Made by a program: the position numbers and the translations under genes | The notes under the pieces: model-generated | Told to the model about the DNA's origin: nothing | Seen by the model: only the letters and a program-made list of their open reading frames with translations | Database searches by the model: none | Assembly: GCA_027924645.1 (NCBI GenBank) | Contig: BSBN01000888.1 | Coordinates: 13,461,001 to 13,525,000 of the forward strand | Direction: 5' to 3' | Length of the DNA: 64,000 nucleotides | Source of the DNA: Cunninghamia lanceolata | Taxonomy: Eukaryota > Streptophyta > Pinopsida > Cupressales > Cupressaceae | Shown: in pieces, positions 34,410-47,029 of the stretch | Numbering within the stretch: position 1 is the stretch's first letter | Layout: every line of letters begins with the position of its first letter

Positions 34410-37400
34410 TTGAGGAGATCCAGGATGTCGTCCTACAAGAAGGATAGTCCAAAGTTTGATGGAACCAATTTTAATCTTTGGAAAAGTCACATGAAATGTC
34501 ACTTGCAATGTATGGTAATGCAGTACTGGACCATGGCTTCAACAAAGTATACTCCTCCACAGGGTGGCCCGGAAGCCCCAAATAAAATCACAAATGCTGA
34601 AAACAATCTGCGGACTATAGAAGCTCTTCTAAGCACATTATCTAATTCAGAGCTTTCAAATGTTGTTGACCTACCAACTGCTTTTGAGATTCGGGAAAAA
34701 CTAGAACTTCTGCATGAAGGAGACAAGTATGTTAAATGTGCAAGGCTACAGAGTCTAAAAGGGAAATTTAAAAATCTGAAGATGAGAGAAAATGAAAATA
34801 TCACTACTTTTATGCCAAGAGTAAATGAGCTTGTTTGTGGAATTAGATGTGCTGGTGGAGTCTTGGATGAAGATGAGATTGTTGGAAAAATTCTCAAATC
34901 CCTTCCTGCTTCTTATAAAATCAAGGTTGATGCCATTGAAGAATTCAGAGCCCATACAACTATCACAAGAGATCAATTGGCTGCATTTGAAATGACCGAG
35001 TTTGGAGATGCCCCTCAAGACTGAATCGGCATTCAAAGCTAGTGCCTCTGTAAAAGGTAAAAAAAGGTTTGATCTGGGAGAGAACTCTTCAAGGAAACTA
35101 TCATGGTATGAAAAAGCAAGAAAAGACCTGGAAGAAGAAGAAATAGAAACTGCTCAACTTGAAGCTCTTATTGCAAAAAGACTGCCAAGAGGATCTGGTA
35201 AGTATGAAGGAAAATTGTATTTTAAGTGTTTTAGCTGCAATAAGATTCGTCATTTTGCCTCAAAATGTTCAGAAAGATTTTCAAGGCCAAATCCTTACAG
35301 ATCAAGGTTCCAAAAGAATTGTTACTATGTTCATGAAGAAGATGATAATGAAAGAGTAATCGATGATGAATTAGAGATAGGAAACAAATCTAGAAGTGAC
35401 TGGGTGTTCATTGCCATCAAGGAAGAAGATCCAATGCCCTCTGAATCTGTCAATCATAAAGTTGTAGAAAGAGCTCTGGCTGCCCAAGTTGAAGAAAAGG
35501 ATGATTGGGTCATTGATAGTGGATGCTCTCACCATATGATAGGTGACAAAAATAAGTTCATAGATTTGGAAAGGTATGAAGGAGGAGTGGTAAAGTTTGG
35601 TGATAATTCTGCTGGTAGAATCAGAGGTAGAGGAACTATTTCTTTTGATGGAAGGAACAAAATTGGTAATGTACTGTATGTTGAAGGATTGAAGCACAAT
35701 CTTCTTAGTGTTGGACAGTTGGTGGACAAAGGCTATGATCTCCAATTCAAGAATGGAAAATGCAAGATCTTTGAAAGTTCTGGAGCAGAGATTGCATCCG
35801 GTACTCAAACTAAAGGTAATATCTTCCACTTGGTTGGTACTGGTAAAAGTTACTTATTTGTTCAAGTTGATTAGAGTTGGTTGTGGCATAGGAGAATGTG
35901 TCATGTAAATTTTGATAATATCATCAAGATAAGGAATACTTAGGCTGTAAGAGATCATCCAAAACTGGTGAAACCTACAAATAGTTTGTACAAAGAATGT
36001 TAGTTGGGAAAACAAAGCAGAGTCTTATTTAAAAGCAAGGAACAATCTTCTACCAGATTATTGGACTTAGTTCATACTGATCTTTATGGTCCAGCAAGAA
36101 TCAGGAGTGTGCAAGGTGATAGATACTTCATGTTACTAATTGATGACTATTCCTGGATGATGTGGGTAACTTTTCTGAAAGAGAAATCAGAAGCTCTTGA
36201 GAAATTCAAAATATTCAAGGCTATGGTAGAGAATAAAATCAGATTAAAATTGAAATGTCTGAGGTCTGATAGAGGTGGAGAACTCACATCCGGTGAGTTC
36301 ATAGAATTATGTGAGAAACATGGAATAAAAAGATAGTTGTCTGCTACTAGGACTCCACAGCAGAATGGAGTAGTGAAAAGAAAGAACCAGACCATCCAAG
36401 AAGCATCTAGAACCATGATGATGGAAGAAAATATTCCTCAACTCTATTGGAGAGAAGTTGTCAGCACTACAGTCTATACTCTCAATCGAGTACAAATCAA
36501 AAGCAATACCGGTAAGACTCCTTATGAAGTTTGGTTTGGCATCACTCCTACTATGAGGTATTTCAGAGTTTTTGGTAGCAAATGTTATATTTAGAGATGA
36601 ATATTTAGGCAAATTTGATGCTAGAAGTGATGAAGGAATTTTCTTGGGTTACTCTACTCAAAGTAAAGCATACCGGTGTTATAACAAGAGATTGAGGAAG
36701 ATTATAGAAAGTACTAAAGTGAAGGTTCATGAAGGAATTGAAAAACCCTCAAAGTTTTATGAATATGATGAAGATGATCAGAATGATGTGTTGATCCAAG
36801 GAATTCAAGCCCCTTCTGAGATTTCGATCCAGACTGATCTGGTGAATCAGGAAGAAGAGATAAGTTTGAATGAGCTTGATCAAGAATCAGAAGAACAAGT
36901 AACTCCCAAAGTTCCTAGGTATGTAAGACTGAACCACTCTGAAGATCAGATCATAGGTGATAAAAGAAAAGGTGTACAAACAAGAAGAAGGATTGCTCAA
37001 GATTCAGAAGAAGGATTGCTCAAGATTCAGAAAGATTGAACCTAAGACAGTGAATGAAGCTTGCAATGAAGAAAACTGGACCAAAGCAATGGAGGAAGAG
37101 CTGATGCAAATTGAGAAAAATCACACTTGGGATCTTGTTCCCAGACCTAGAAATAAGAATGTGATTGGAACCAAATGGGTCTTCTGGAACAATCTGAATG
37201 AAGTTGGTGAAGTAATCAGAAATAAAGCTAGATTGGTCTGCAAGGGTTACTCTCAAATAGAAGGATTTGATTTTGAAGAAACTTTTGCTCTGGTGGCAAG
37301 AATTGAAGCAGTCAGACTATTTCTTGCTTTTGCTGCTTTCAAGAATTTCAAAGTATATCAGATGGATGTCAAATCTGCCTTCCTGAATGGTGATTTGGAA

Positions 37401-38573
37401 GAAGAAGTGTATATTGAGCAACCGGATGGATTTTAATTGTCTGATCATGGTGATATGGTCTGCAAGTTGAAGAAAGCATTGTATGGACTGAAGCAAGCAC
37501 CAAGAGCCTGGTATGAAAGATTGGATAAACATCTTTTGAAAATTAGTTTCAACAAAGGTACTGCTGATAGTAATTTGTATTTCAAAATTGATCATCAAAA
37601 CATCTTGATTGATGAAGTATTTGTTGATGATATCATTTTTGTAGGAAGAGATAGTATGTGTAAAAATTTTGCAAATCAAATGAAAAGTGAGTTTGAGATG
37701 TCCATGCTTAGGGAAATGAATTTCTTCTTGGGTCTGTAAATCATTCAAACAAAGAAAGGAATCTTCATTTCTCAGACCAAATATGTGAAAGAATTGTTGA
37801 AGAAATTTGAGATGGAAGACTCAAAACAAATGAATACTCCCATGGCAACCAGATGTAAATTGAGTAAAGATGATGACTCTCCTAAGGTTGATTAGACAAA
37901 GTACAGGTCAATGATTGGAGGATTGTTGTATCTCTCTCAAATTAGACCTGACATTATGAATGTTGTTGGTCTTGTTGCTAGATTTCAAGTTGATCCTAGA
38001 GAATCTCATGTCATGGCAATCAAGAGGATTTTTAGATATCTAAAAGGGACAGTTGAATATGGATTGTGGTATCCCAGAGATCATGATTTCTCTCTTCATG
38101 CATTTACAGATGCAGATTGGGCAGGAGATGTGGATGACCGGAAAAGTACCAGTAGTGGAGCATTTTTTTGGGGGAAGAGATTAGTTTCTTGACTGAGCAA
38201 AAAATAAGAGGCAATATCTCTGTCCATTGCAGAAGTAGAATATATTGCAGCAGCAGGTAGTTGCACTCAAGTTTTGTGGATGAAGCAAATGCTAAGAGAC
38301 ATAAGAGTGGAGTATGAGGAGCCTATCACAATCTTTTATGATAATTCAAGTGCAGTAAATATATCTAAGAATCTAGTGTTGCATTCAAAGACTAAACATA
38401 TATCCATCAAGTTTCACTTTTTGAGAGAGCAAGTGAACAAGAATGAAGTCAGATTGGGGTTGGTGCCTTCTAAGGATCAGATTGCAGATATCTTTACGAA
38501 ACCTCTACCTAAGGACTCTTTTGATTATCTCAGGGAGAAGTTAGGGGTTATTGCCTCTCCGGTGATGAACTAA
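34410..38573 (+). pseudogene. Copia gag-pol, broken
   Basis: Gag begins near 34410-34425 (DSPKFDGTNFNLWK). A frameshift at about 35010-35024 separates it from the zinc knuckle CFSCNKIRHFASKC (about 35228) and the protease motif VIDSGCSHHM (about 35510). Integrase follows (VHTDLYGPA about 36070, LRSDRGGEL about 36258), but the catalytic Glu in TPQQNGVVxRKN reads Lys (about 36376). RT shows [20 protein letters not shown] (about 37360), [15 protein letters not shown] and FVDDI (about 37620). RNase H has DADWAGD and TKHISIKFHF, ending LGVIASPVMN at 38573. In-frame stops occur near 35873, 35941, 36001, 36334, 36592, 37434, 37737, 37895 and 38191. The element cannot move by itself. Confidence 0.93.
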
Positions 38574-38901
38574 GGTGCACTGATGTGCATCAGTCCGGTG
38601 GATATCATAGTCATATCTTGTGGTCCGGATTGATGATGGGGAGATGCTACTTAGGGGCAGCAACTGGTATGTTTATGAAGTGTTAAAGTTGCAAGTATGT
38701 GCCCTTTGCCATTGATGTCAAAGGGGGAGAGAAGACATGAAAAACAAGTAGTTGCTGATCAAAGGGGGACTAGTAAAGGGAGAGAAGACATGTGAATGGT
38801 TGTTGTTGTTAGGGGGAGTCGTGACAGTAAGGAGAAGTTCATCTTGATGGTCAAAACAGGTTTTCACATCATATGTTGCCATCAATGACAAAGGGGGAGA
38901 T
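38574..38901 (+). other. Copia 3' untranslated region and polypurine tract
   Basis: A purine-rich stretch with several AAAGGGGGAGA-like runs (about 38722, 38778 and 38890) lies between the RNase H stop and the 3' LTR. The last run, beside the LTR, is the likely plus-strand primer. Confidence 0.8.
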
Positions 38902-39038
38902 TGTTTCAAGTATGGGCCTAACCGGTGTTGTCATTGATGTCAACATACTGTTGTTGCATTAATGATAAAGATTGTATGAACTGTTTGCTGAGGATATTGA
39001 GAAAATAGGTTGATCTTTTGGTGCAATGGCAGTTAACA
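38902..39038 (+). repeat. Copia 3' LTR (short form)
   Basis: Starts TGTTTCAAGTATGGGCC and ends GGCAGTTAACA. Partner of 34232-34368. The next base begins the reverse complement of the long LTR at 39039-40246. Confidence 0.9.
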
Positions 39039-40246
39039 GTAAAAACATCTAACTTTCTTCCAATTAAACACCTAATTCCACTTTGTAATTTAGCAGCATA
39101 ATGATAAATCAATCATGGAAACATAATGCATTAAATCAAGAGCAGAAGCATATTAACACATAGGACACCAAGATTTTGACGTGGAAAACCCAGTTAAGGG
39201 AAAAACCACGAGGTGATTAACCCAAGATTGTATTCTCTGTTAGAAGAATAGAAAGAACAAAATGGCACATGCCAATTAGAGCTCACTACCCGAGCACACT
39301 GCTCACAAGAGGCCCACTGCCTACAAGAGACACACTGTCTACAAAATAATAAGTATCACATACATGAACTGGAGAATAGCATCTTCACCATGCTTGAATC
39401 AATTCCATTTAAGCCCAATACTTCTGCTCTGCCTTTTGCTCACCTCCTCGCTACCACACTCTCATCTCCATAAGACACACTTTGAAATGACTTTACAATC
39501 CCTTATTTATACAAGACATCAACTTAAGAATAATCATCTATGTTGGCAAACATCAACAAGCACATCTGCAGGATGTGTAACTCATCCGGTCAATAAGTCT
39601 CAGGAAGAACACCATCATCTGGAAGTAATTCTTCAATTGTGAGCTCAAACTCTAATGTGGACCACCAACACAAACTAGGCATGATCCAAAGTCCTCCACA
39701 AGATTATCTGAATCACTAAGAACATCCACACTTCATCTTCTTACTAAAATCCTTCTCTCCTTCATCCAAAACCTCAAGAACACAGTCTATCATCACTGTC
39801 ACAAAGGAATAGATGCTTATAGACCTTCAAACCATGAACCAATCACATTGACACTTCACAAAGACTTCCTAAACACTCCCTCAAATCCACAGGACAGGAT
39901 AATGCATTTCTGGATCTCACCGGACCTATCTGTATCACTCTGTCCCCTTTGAACACCTGTCAAACCAGTTTTACTTGAGTGGCAACAACTTCTTCAGATC
40001 TTCATGCGAACCTCTGAAATCTTTACTAGATCACCTTAAGACACATATCTACAAACCCTTTAAACCGCATCCTCTAATCCTCATCTGATCTTAGACTTTT
40101 GCCTTACTGACTTCACTGTTCTTCACTGTTCCTGATATGACCAATTTTCTCAATATCCTCAGCAAGCAGTTCATCCAATCCTTATAATTACTACAATAGG
40201 AGTATGTTGACATCAATGACAACACTAGTTAGGCCCATACTTGCAA
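39039..40246 (-). repeat. Copia 3' LTR, long form (about 1.2 kb)
   Basis: On the minus strand it begins TGTTGCAAGTATGGGCC at 40246. It carries a promoter-like CTTGTATAAATAAGGG at about 39503-39518 and a U5-type segment with GTGGTTTTTCCCTTAACTGG at about 39187-39210. It ends near GATGTTTTTACTGTTAAC. A polypurine tract, AAGGGGGAGATTG, precedes it at about 40247-40260. Unlike the 137-bp LTR nearby, this looks like a complete promoter-bearing LTR. Confidence 0.75.
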
Positions 40247-42589
40247 CAATCTCCCCCTTTGCCATTGATGGCAACATATGATGTGAAAAACTATTTTGAC
40301 CATCAAGAAAGGAACTTCTCCTTACTGTCACAACTCCCCCTAACAGCAATAACCACTCACATGTCTTTTCTCCCTTTACTACTCACCCTTTGATCAGCAA
40401 CTACTTGTTTTCACATGTCTTCTCTCCCCCTTTGACATCAATGGCAAAGGGCACATACTTGCAACTTTAACACTTCAGAAACATACCAGCTGCTTCCCCT
40501 AAGTAGCAGCTCCCCATCATCAATCCAGACCACAAGATATGACTATGATATCCACTAGACTTATGCACATCAATGCACCTTAGTTCATTACTGGAGGGGT
40601 AATAACCCCTAACTTCTCCCTAAGATACTCAAAAGAGTCCTTACGTAGAGGTTTAGTAAAGATATCTACAATCTGATCCTTCGAAGGCACAAACTCCAAT
40701 CTGACTTCATTCTTGTTCACTTTCTCTCTCAAAAAGTGAAACTTGATGGATATATGTTTAGTCTTTGAATGCAACACCGGATTCTTAGTTATATTTATTG
40801 CACTTGAATTATCACAGAAGATTGTGATAGGCTCCTCATACTCCACGCTTATGTCTCTTAGCATTTGCTTCATCCACAAAACTTGAGTTCAACTACCTAT
40901 TGCTACAATATATTCATCTTCTGTAGTGGATAGAGATAATGCCTCTTATTTCTTGCTCAGCCAAGAAACTAATTTCTTCCCCAAAAAGAATGCTCCACCA
41001 CTGGTACTTTTCTGACCATCCACATCTCCTGCCCAATCTGCATCTGTATATGCATGAAGAGAGAAATCATGATCTCTGGGATACCACAATCCATATTCAA
41101 CTGTCCCTTTTAGATATCTAAAAATCCTCTTGATTGCCATGACATGAGATTCTCTAGGATCAGCTTGAAATCTAGCAACAAGACCAACAACATTCATAAT
41201 GTCAGGTCTGGTTTGAGTGAGATACAACAATCCTCTAATCATTGACCTATACTTTGTCTAATCAACCTTAGGAGAGTCATCATCTTTCCTCAATTTACAT
41301 CCGGTTACCATGGGAGTATTCATTGGTTTTGAGTCTTCTATCCCAAATTTCTTCAACAATTCTTTCACATATTTGGTCTGAGAAATGAAGATTCCTTTCT
41401 TTGTTTGAATGATTTGCAGACCCAAGAAGAAATTTATTTCCCCAAGAATGGACATCTCAAACTCACTTTTCATTTGATTTGCAAAAGTTTTACACATACT
41501 ATCTCTTCCTCCAAAATGATATCATCAACAAATACTTCAACAATTAAGATGTTTTGATGATCAATTTTGAAATACAAATTACTGTCAGCAATACCTTTGT
41601 TGAAACCAATTTTCAAAAGATGTTTATCCAATCTTTCATACCAGGCTCTTGGTGCTTGCTTCAGTCCATACAGTGCTTTCTTCAACTTGCAGACCATATC
41701 ACCATGATTAGACAATTGAAATCCATCCAGTTGCTCAATATACACTTCTTCCAAATCACCATTCAGGAAGGCAGACTTGACATCCATCTGATATACTTTT
41801 AAGTCCTTGAAAGTAGCAAAAGCAAGAAATAGTCTGACTGCTTCAATTCTTGCCACCAGAGCAAAAGTTTCTTCAAAATCAACTCCTTCTATTTGAGAGT
41901 AACCCTTGCAGACCAATCTGGCTTTATTTATGATTACTTCACCAACTTCATTCAGTTTGTTCCGGAAGACCCATTTGGTTCCAATCACATTCTTGTTTCT
42001 AGGTCTGGGAATAAGATCCCAAGTGTGATTTTTCTCAATTTGCATCAGCTCTTCCTCCATTGCTTTGGTCCAGTTTTCATCATTGCAAGCTTCATTCACT
42101 GTCTTAGGTTCAATATTTGAAATCAGATAATATTCTTCTAAATCTTGAGCAATCCTTGTTCTTGTTTGTACACCTTTGCTTTTATCACCTATGATCTGAT
42201 CTTTAGAGTGGTTTAGTCTTACATACCTAGGAACTTTGGGAGTTACTTGTTCATCTGATTCTTGATCAGGCTCATTCAAACTTATCTCTTCTTCCTGATT
42301 TACTGGATCAGTCTGGATCTAAATCTCAGAAGGGCTTGAATTCCTTGGATCAAAACATCATTATCATAATCTTCATCATATTCATAAAACCTTGAGGATT
42401 TTTTAATTCCTTCATCAACCTTCACATTAGTACTTTCTATAATCTTCCTCAATCTCTTGTTATAACACCGATATGCTTTACTTTGAGTAGAGTAACCCAA
42501 GAAAATTCCTTCATCACTTCTAGCATCAAATTTGCCTAAATCTTCATCTCTCTTAATATAACATTTACTACCAAAAACTCTTAAATACC

Positions 42590-45442
42590 TGTTGATGGTG
42601 ATGTTTAGCCACACACAAACACACAAATAAAAGTTACACAACAACCTTTATTTATCTTGAAAGATACAATTAATTCAAAGAATTCATAACCCCAAGTCTC
42701 CGTTGATTAGTTCATAATCTACTGACGTTACTCAGTGGTTGATGTGTGTTGTTGTTTTCCATTTTGGGGCCTTACGTAGATCAGTAGATTCTACTTCTTG
42801 CAAATATGCTACACAGAAAGGTTACTTTACATAATATATGTCTTCAAATAATGTGTCTAAGTTGATATTTGCATGATTTCTACCATTATTTGTGATTCTT
42901 TGCATGATATTTTCAACACTACATGCATTTAGCTCAAATATGCTAATAATTTTTAGTTATCTACGAGATGTCAGCATATTTCTCTATTCTGCTTTCTATT
43001 TATCATGATTTGTAGTTATGAAAGTGATTTCAATAAAATTAAATAAGAAAAAGGGTTACAGAATGAGATTCCTAAAATTACTTGACTGAGATCATTGATC
43101 CACATACATGTTCCGATACAGCAATGAAGAGAAGAAAACTAAAATCATACTTCACCAGGACATTCCACAAATCCATATGATCCATTGCAAATCTTCAAAG
43201 GAAAAGTTGACAATAACATGCAATAAAATGAAAGCGCTTCTAGTTGAACACATCATTCACCATTACATATCTAGAAATCAATTTGAAGATTACGTAAAGT
43301 TTACAATCAGGATGTAATCTAAAGCTTCATCTCCATTTAGTATGCTTAGAAACAAGTAAATTTACAATGATCTAAAGAAAGAACCTTGACATTTCAACAA
43401 TTCAGTCCTCATTAGTCTCAGTAATCCAATCTCCTATAAAATTGTTCTGGTCAAATTTTTTATTGATTGACCTCCCCCCCTTTTACACAGTAAAGGGGCT
43501 CAATATATGGCTCTGATTATCCCCAATACAGTGCCCAAGAAACCCTAGCTAATCAACGGTCTACATCTCAAGTGCAGCATCAAACGGTGGAAAACAAATC
43601 CTGCCAAAATCTCAAGTAGTATACCCATACCGAGCGTAAAGATCCTGCTTTTGGAAACCCTAACCACCTCAAAATATCTTTTGCTGCTCATATAATAATG
43701 TTTCTTTCCACTTGTACTCTTCCTCCACATTGAAAGCCTTTTACTCCTCCTGCCGATTTGTGATCTTTTGTGATCTGATCAGCTGCTTGGGATGTCCTTG
43801 CCATTAAAGCTTCACCTTTATATCTACCTACACACCGCCACTATGTCAGCAACTTAGCGACTTTCAGCTATTTTGAAATAGCTCCAACATTCTGCAATAA
43901 ACAGACAAGAATTAAGCATCATTATTTAATAAACTAGCAGGAAATTTAAACATTTACATTAAATTAGGCTATAAATGTGCAAACATAGATATCGTGCTAT
44001 GAATATATGAAAAATGTGCATACAAATGCATATACAACATAAAAAATAGCTGAGTCAACCATCGTTGACCAAAAACATGCATCGGGCTCCAAAACAGTCC
44101 CAAAATCCTTTCGTTTTGCCTTCCTGCCTTTTTCCTTGCTTAATTCCTTGTATATCGCGAATGTATGTCACAAATATACAATCATAGAGAACATACAAAG
44201 AATTTTCAAATTTTCCATTTGCGTCCAAGCTTTGTATATTTTGCTTTGTATCTTGGCTCAATACATACAAACACATTTGTGTGTACATTCGGACCTATCG
44301 CTTTTATAAATTGTAGCCTATTTGTTTTGATTCCACGCAATGTATATAATGTAATTCATCTTTTGATATACATTCAGATATGATGCATCAAATATATCGA
44401 GTTTTAATCTCCTTTGAATTCTGGTGCTTGTATGTATCTTGCAATGTATGTTTTGAAACATACATACAAAGCGCGGAATGTGCAAGCATTTAACCTTTTT
44501 TCATAACGATTTCAAATCTGCGGCTTGTATGTATCCAATACATATTGCAATGTATGTATCGAAACATACAACAACTTAACGTTACTTGATAAACTTTTCG
44601 GTTCTGTCCAATGTATATAATGCAATGTATATTGGATATACATTAAGTTAAGATACATTGCATTATCCTGATTTTAATCTGTTTTGAGTTCTGGCGCTTG
44701 TATGTAACCAATGCACATCGCAATGTATGTAATATATATACATTGCGCAAAACATACAATGACTTAACCAACATTAATAACTTTTCGGGTCCACGCAATG
44801 TATATAGCCTTTGTATCTCACCAATATAGAAGCCCGCATACATACAAGGACTTAACCTTGTTTAACAAACTATTTGGGTCTGCGGCCTGCACATAACCCG
44901 TTGTATATCCACTTTGCATATTTTGCACTTTCAAACATACAAACCAAAAAAAAAATACATTCGACGGACTTAACAAAATATTCATTTCAACTTTCAACTG
45001 CGTCGGGTCCACCCTGTATGTACAAATAGAACATTAGCAAATGCATACAAGGCAAACAATGTATATAAACCCGATTTGTATATGCAACCTGATATGCAAA
45101 AGACCTTTCATACAAGCGACCCGATATACAAAGGGCCTTTTATATGCAACATACAAACCCGACTGTACATTTTACCAAAACACTCATAACTTGCAAAATA
45201 TAGTGAATTTTAAGATGATTCAAAAAGTGACCCCTGTTCATTTTCAACAAGAAATTCACCCATATTCAGCCCTGGTACTTAATATAATTTTTTCTCTATT
45301 TTCAACAAGGTTTGTACTATTCACTCTCTTTTTCCCTTTACCACTAAGCAGAACAACACACACAAGCAAAAAGCAACAGCCACAGCAGGGGTCCTCATTT
45401 TGCTAAGGAGTAAAAATGGGGCGTGTTGTGAACATCACAACA
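42590..45442. mobile_element. 2.85-kb insertion with 5-bp target duplication
   Basis: It interrupts copia integrase between TPTMRY and LRVFGSK. The insert starts TGTTGATGGTG and ends ATCACAACA, and is flanked by ATACC on both sides (42585-42589 and 45443-45447), as expected for retroviral-type integration. The minus-strand start (TGTTGTGATGTTC, then ACACGCCCCATTTT) resembles the outer end of repeat R, and AATAAAGG lies near its other end, so the minus strand is the likely sense. I found no pair of LTRs, no primer-binding site and no pol, so it is a solo LTR-like or non-autonomous derivative. Confidence 0.75.
44100..45175. repeat. Degenerate array of ACATTGC/AATGTATGT units
   Basis: Within the 2.85-kb insert, phrases such as GCTTGTATGTATCCAATACA, GCAATGTATGTA, then ACATACAA, ACTTAAC and CTTTTCGGGTC recur roughly every 120-170 bp (near 44425, 44525, 44695 and 44880). 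The result is an expanded, decayed tandem array with many overlapping palindromic AATGTATAT/ATATACATT segments. Confidence 0.65.
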
Positions 45443-46030
45443 ATACCTCATAGTAGGAGTGATGCCAAACCAAAATTCATAAGGAGTCTTATCGGTATTG
45501 CTTTTGATTTGTACTCGATTGAGAGTATAGACTGCAGTGCTGACAACTTCTCTCCAATAGATCTGAGGAACATTTGCTTCCATCATCATGGTTTTAGATG
45601 CTTCTTGGATGGTCCGGTTCTTTCTTTCCACTACTCCATTCTGCTGTGGAGTCCTAGGAGCAAACAACTGTCTTTTTATTCCATGTTTTTCACAGAATTC
45701 TATGAACTCACCAGATGTGAATTCTCCACCTCTATCAGACCTCAGACATTTCAATTTTAATCCAGTTTCATTCTCTACCATAGCCTTGAATATTTTGAAT
45801 TTCTCAAGAGCTTTTTGATTTCTCTTTCAGAAAAGTTACCCACATCATCTGGGAATAGTCATCAATTAGTAACATGAAGTATCTATCACCTTGCACACTC
45901 TTGATTCTTGCCGGACCACAAAGATCAGTATGAACTAAGTCCAATAATCTAGTAAAAGATTGTTCCTTGCTTTTAAATGAGACTCTTCTTTGTTTTCCCA
46001 ACTGACATTCTTTGCACAAACTATTTTGTA

Positions 46031-47029
46031 GGTTCAAATGCAATACTACAATAATAGGTAAGTCCATGCTTCAAGAATGGTACCTACCTTTCATGTAGAC
46101 TACTATCCCCGAGGGGGAAAATATGTAAGTACTAAAATCACATCAAGCCTACATGAAAGTCAAATGATGATGTGGTGGTCACACCTCATGACCCTAAAAG
46201 ACATTATTATACTTCTCCCAATGGTTTAATGTCTTGATAACTCACCTTGATGTCTTTTTGTCTTTTTGTCCACCTTGTTTAACCTTCTAATTAACTTTCC
46301 TTGCTTTGTGTGTTGCCTTGTTGACCCTCTCATTTCACTTATTTAGAGTCACCCCTTAGATCTTCTAGGTTGCTTGAATGACTTGCATTTGTGTTCTAGG
46401 TTCACTCAAGCAACTAGCACTAGTAATATAGGCAACAAGCTACTTGAAAAAGGGGCAACCCTATTATTTTTTAATGTGTTGATTAACACTTCATTTTAGC
46501 TGTTATTCTTGCTTTTCATATTATTTTAGCTCACACTTTTCCATGCCATCTAATACTTTTCTCACTTTATTTCCTTTATAAACCCATTATCAAATCTTAT
46601 CTCTTCTAAATCATTTCCATTTTCTCTTTGAGTTCACTTTAGTTTTCTTTTTATTTTCATTAGTTTTCTTCTTGTTTTCTTCTTATCTCTTTGTCTATTC
46701 AAGGAATTGTTTCCATTTATTATTGAGTTAACTACTTATTTTGATCATAAATCTCTTCTTCTCTTTCCTCCCATTTCTACCTATAAATACCCCTACATGC
46801 TTTGATCTTTGAATGATCTCATAGGGAAGATTCTTTATAGGTCTTAAGATTTTTTTCATTCAAGATTTTAACTTAGATATCCATAGGATGGATATCACAT
46901 AGAAGCTCTAATTCATCGAAGCTTATAAGATAGGCCTTGAGCCCTTTTATTATAATCCTTACAAGCCTTTACGCTTCATTTCCTCATGTAGACCAAAAGT
47001 TTAGAAAGAGAGCACTTGAACTCACACAC
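46031..47029. other. Spacer with LTR-like TATA region
   Basis: No ORF. CCTATAAATACCCCTACATG at about 46780 is a good TATA-type promoter, about 250 bp before the decayed coding stretch at 47030, so this may be an LTR or promoter of a dead element. Confidence 0.4.

Larger units (their letters stand above)
34232..39038 (+). mobile_element. Ty1/copia element with 137-bp LTRs
   Basis: Two direct 137-bp terminal repeats (34232-34368 and 38902-39038) start TGTT and end TAACA. A primer-binding site ATTGGTATCAGAGC follows the left repeat (34369-34382), and a polypurine tract AAAGGGGGAGA (about 38890-38900) precedes the right one. Gag-pol lies between in the copia order protease, integrase, RT, RNase H. 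No target duplication is visible (TTTAT on the left, GTAAA on the right), and the right end directly abuts a related element on the other strand. The LTRs have no TATA box that I can see and are unusually short for an element with a full coding region. Confidence 0.92.
39039..46030 (-). mobile_element. Second copia element, minus strand, 5' truncated
   Basis: It is a close relative of the plus-strand element: RNase H, RT and integrase are collinear and most residues agree. Its 3' LTR (39039-40246) shares only the first 110 bp with the short LTR. The coding part stops at about 46030 inside the pre-integrase region (CKECQLGKQRRV), so the 5' LTR, gag and protease are missing. It is split by an insertion at 42590-45442. 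The two copia elements meet tail to tail at 39038/39039. Confidence 0.88.
40580..46067 (-). pseudogene. Copia pol of the minus-strand element
   Basis: Minus-strand order: integrase (46067-45443: VHTDLCGPARI, LRSDRGGEFTSG and TPQQNGVVERKN, with the catalytic Glu kept), then a 2.85-kb interruption. Integrase end and linker follow (42589-42300, LRVFGSKCYI), then RT (42279-41258: [15 protein letters not shown] and [15 protein letters not shown], then FVDDI, frameshifted just after) and RNase H (41242-40580: ADWAGD, then TKHISIKFHF). Stops or shifts occur near 45805, 42300-42320, 41490-41510, 41258, 40945 and 40890. It is less damaged at the integrase active site than the plus-strand copy. Confidence 0.92.

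Noticed and set aside
35371..37748. Minus-strand ORFs of 78-152 codons opposite the plus-strand copia
   Set aside because: They are antisense shadows of gag-pol; the sense strand carries all family motifs.
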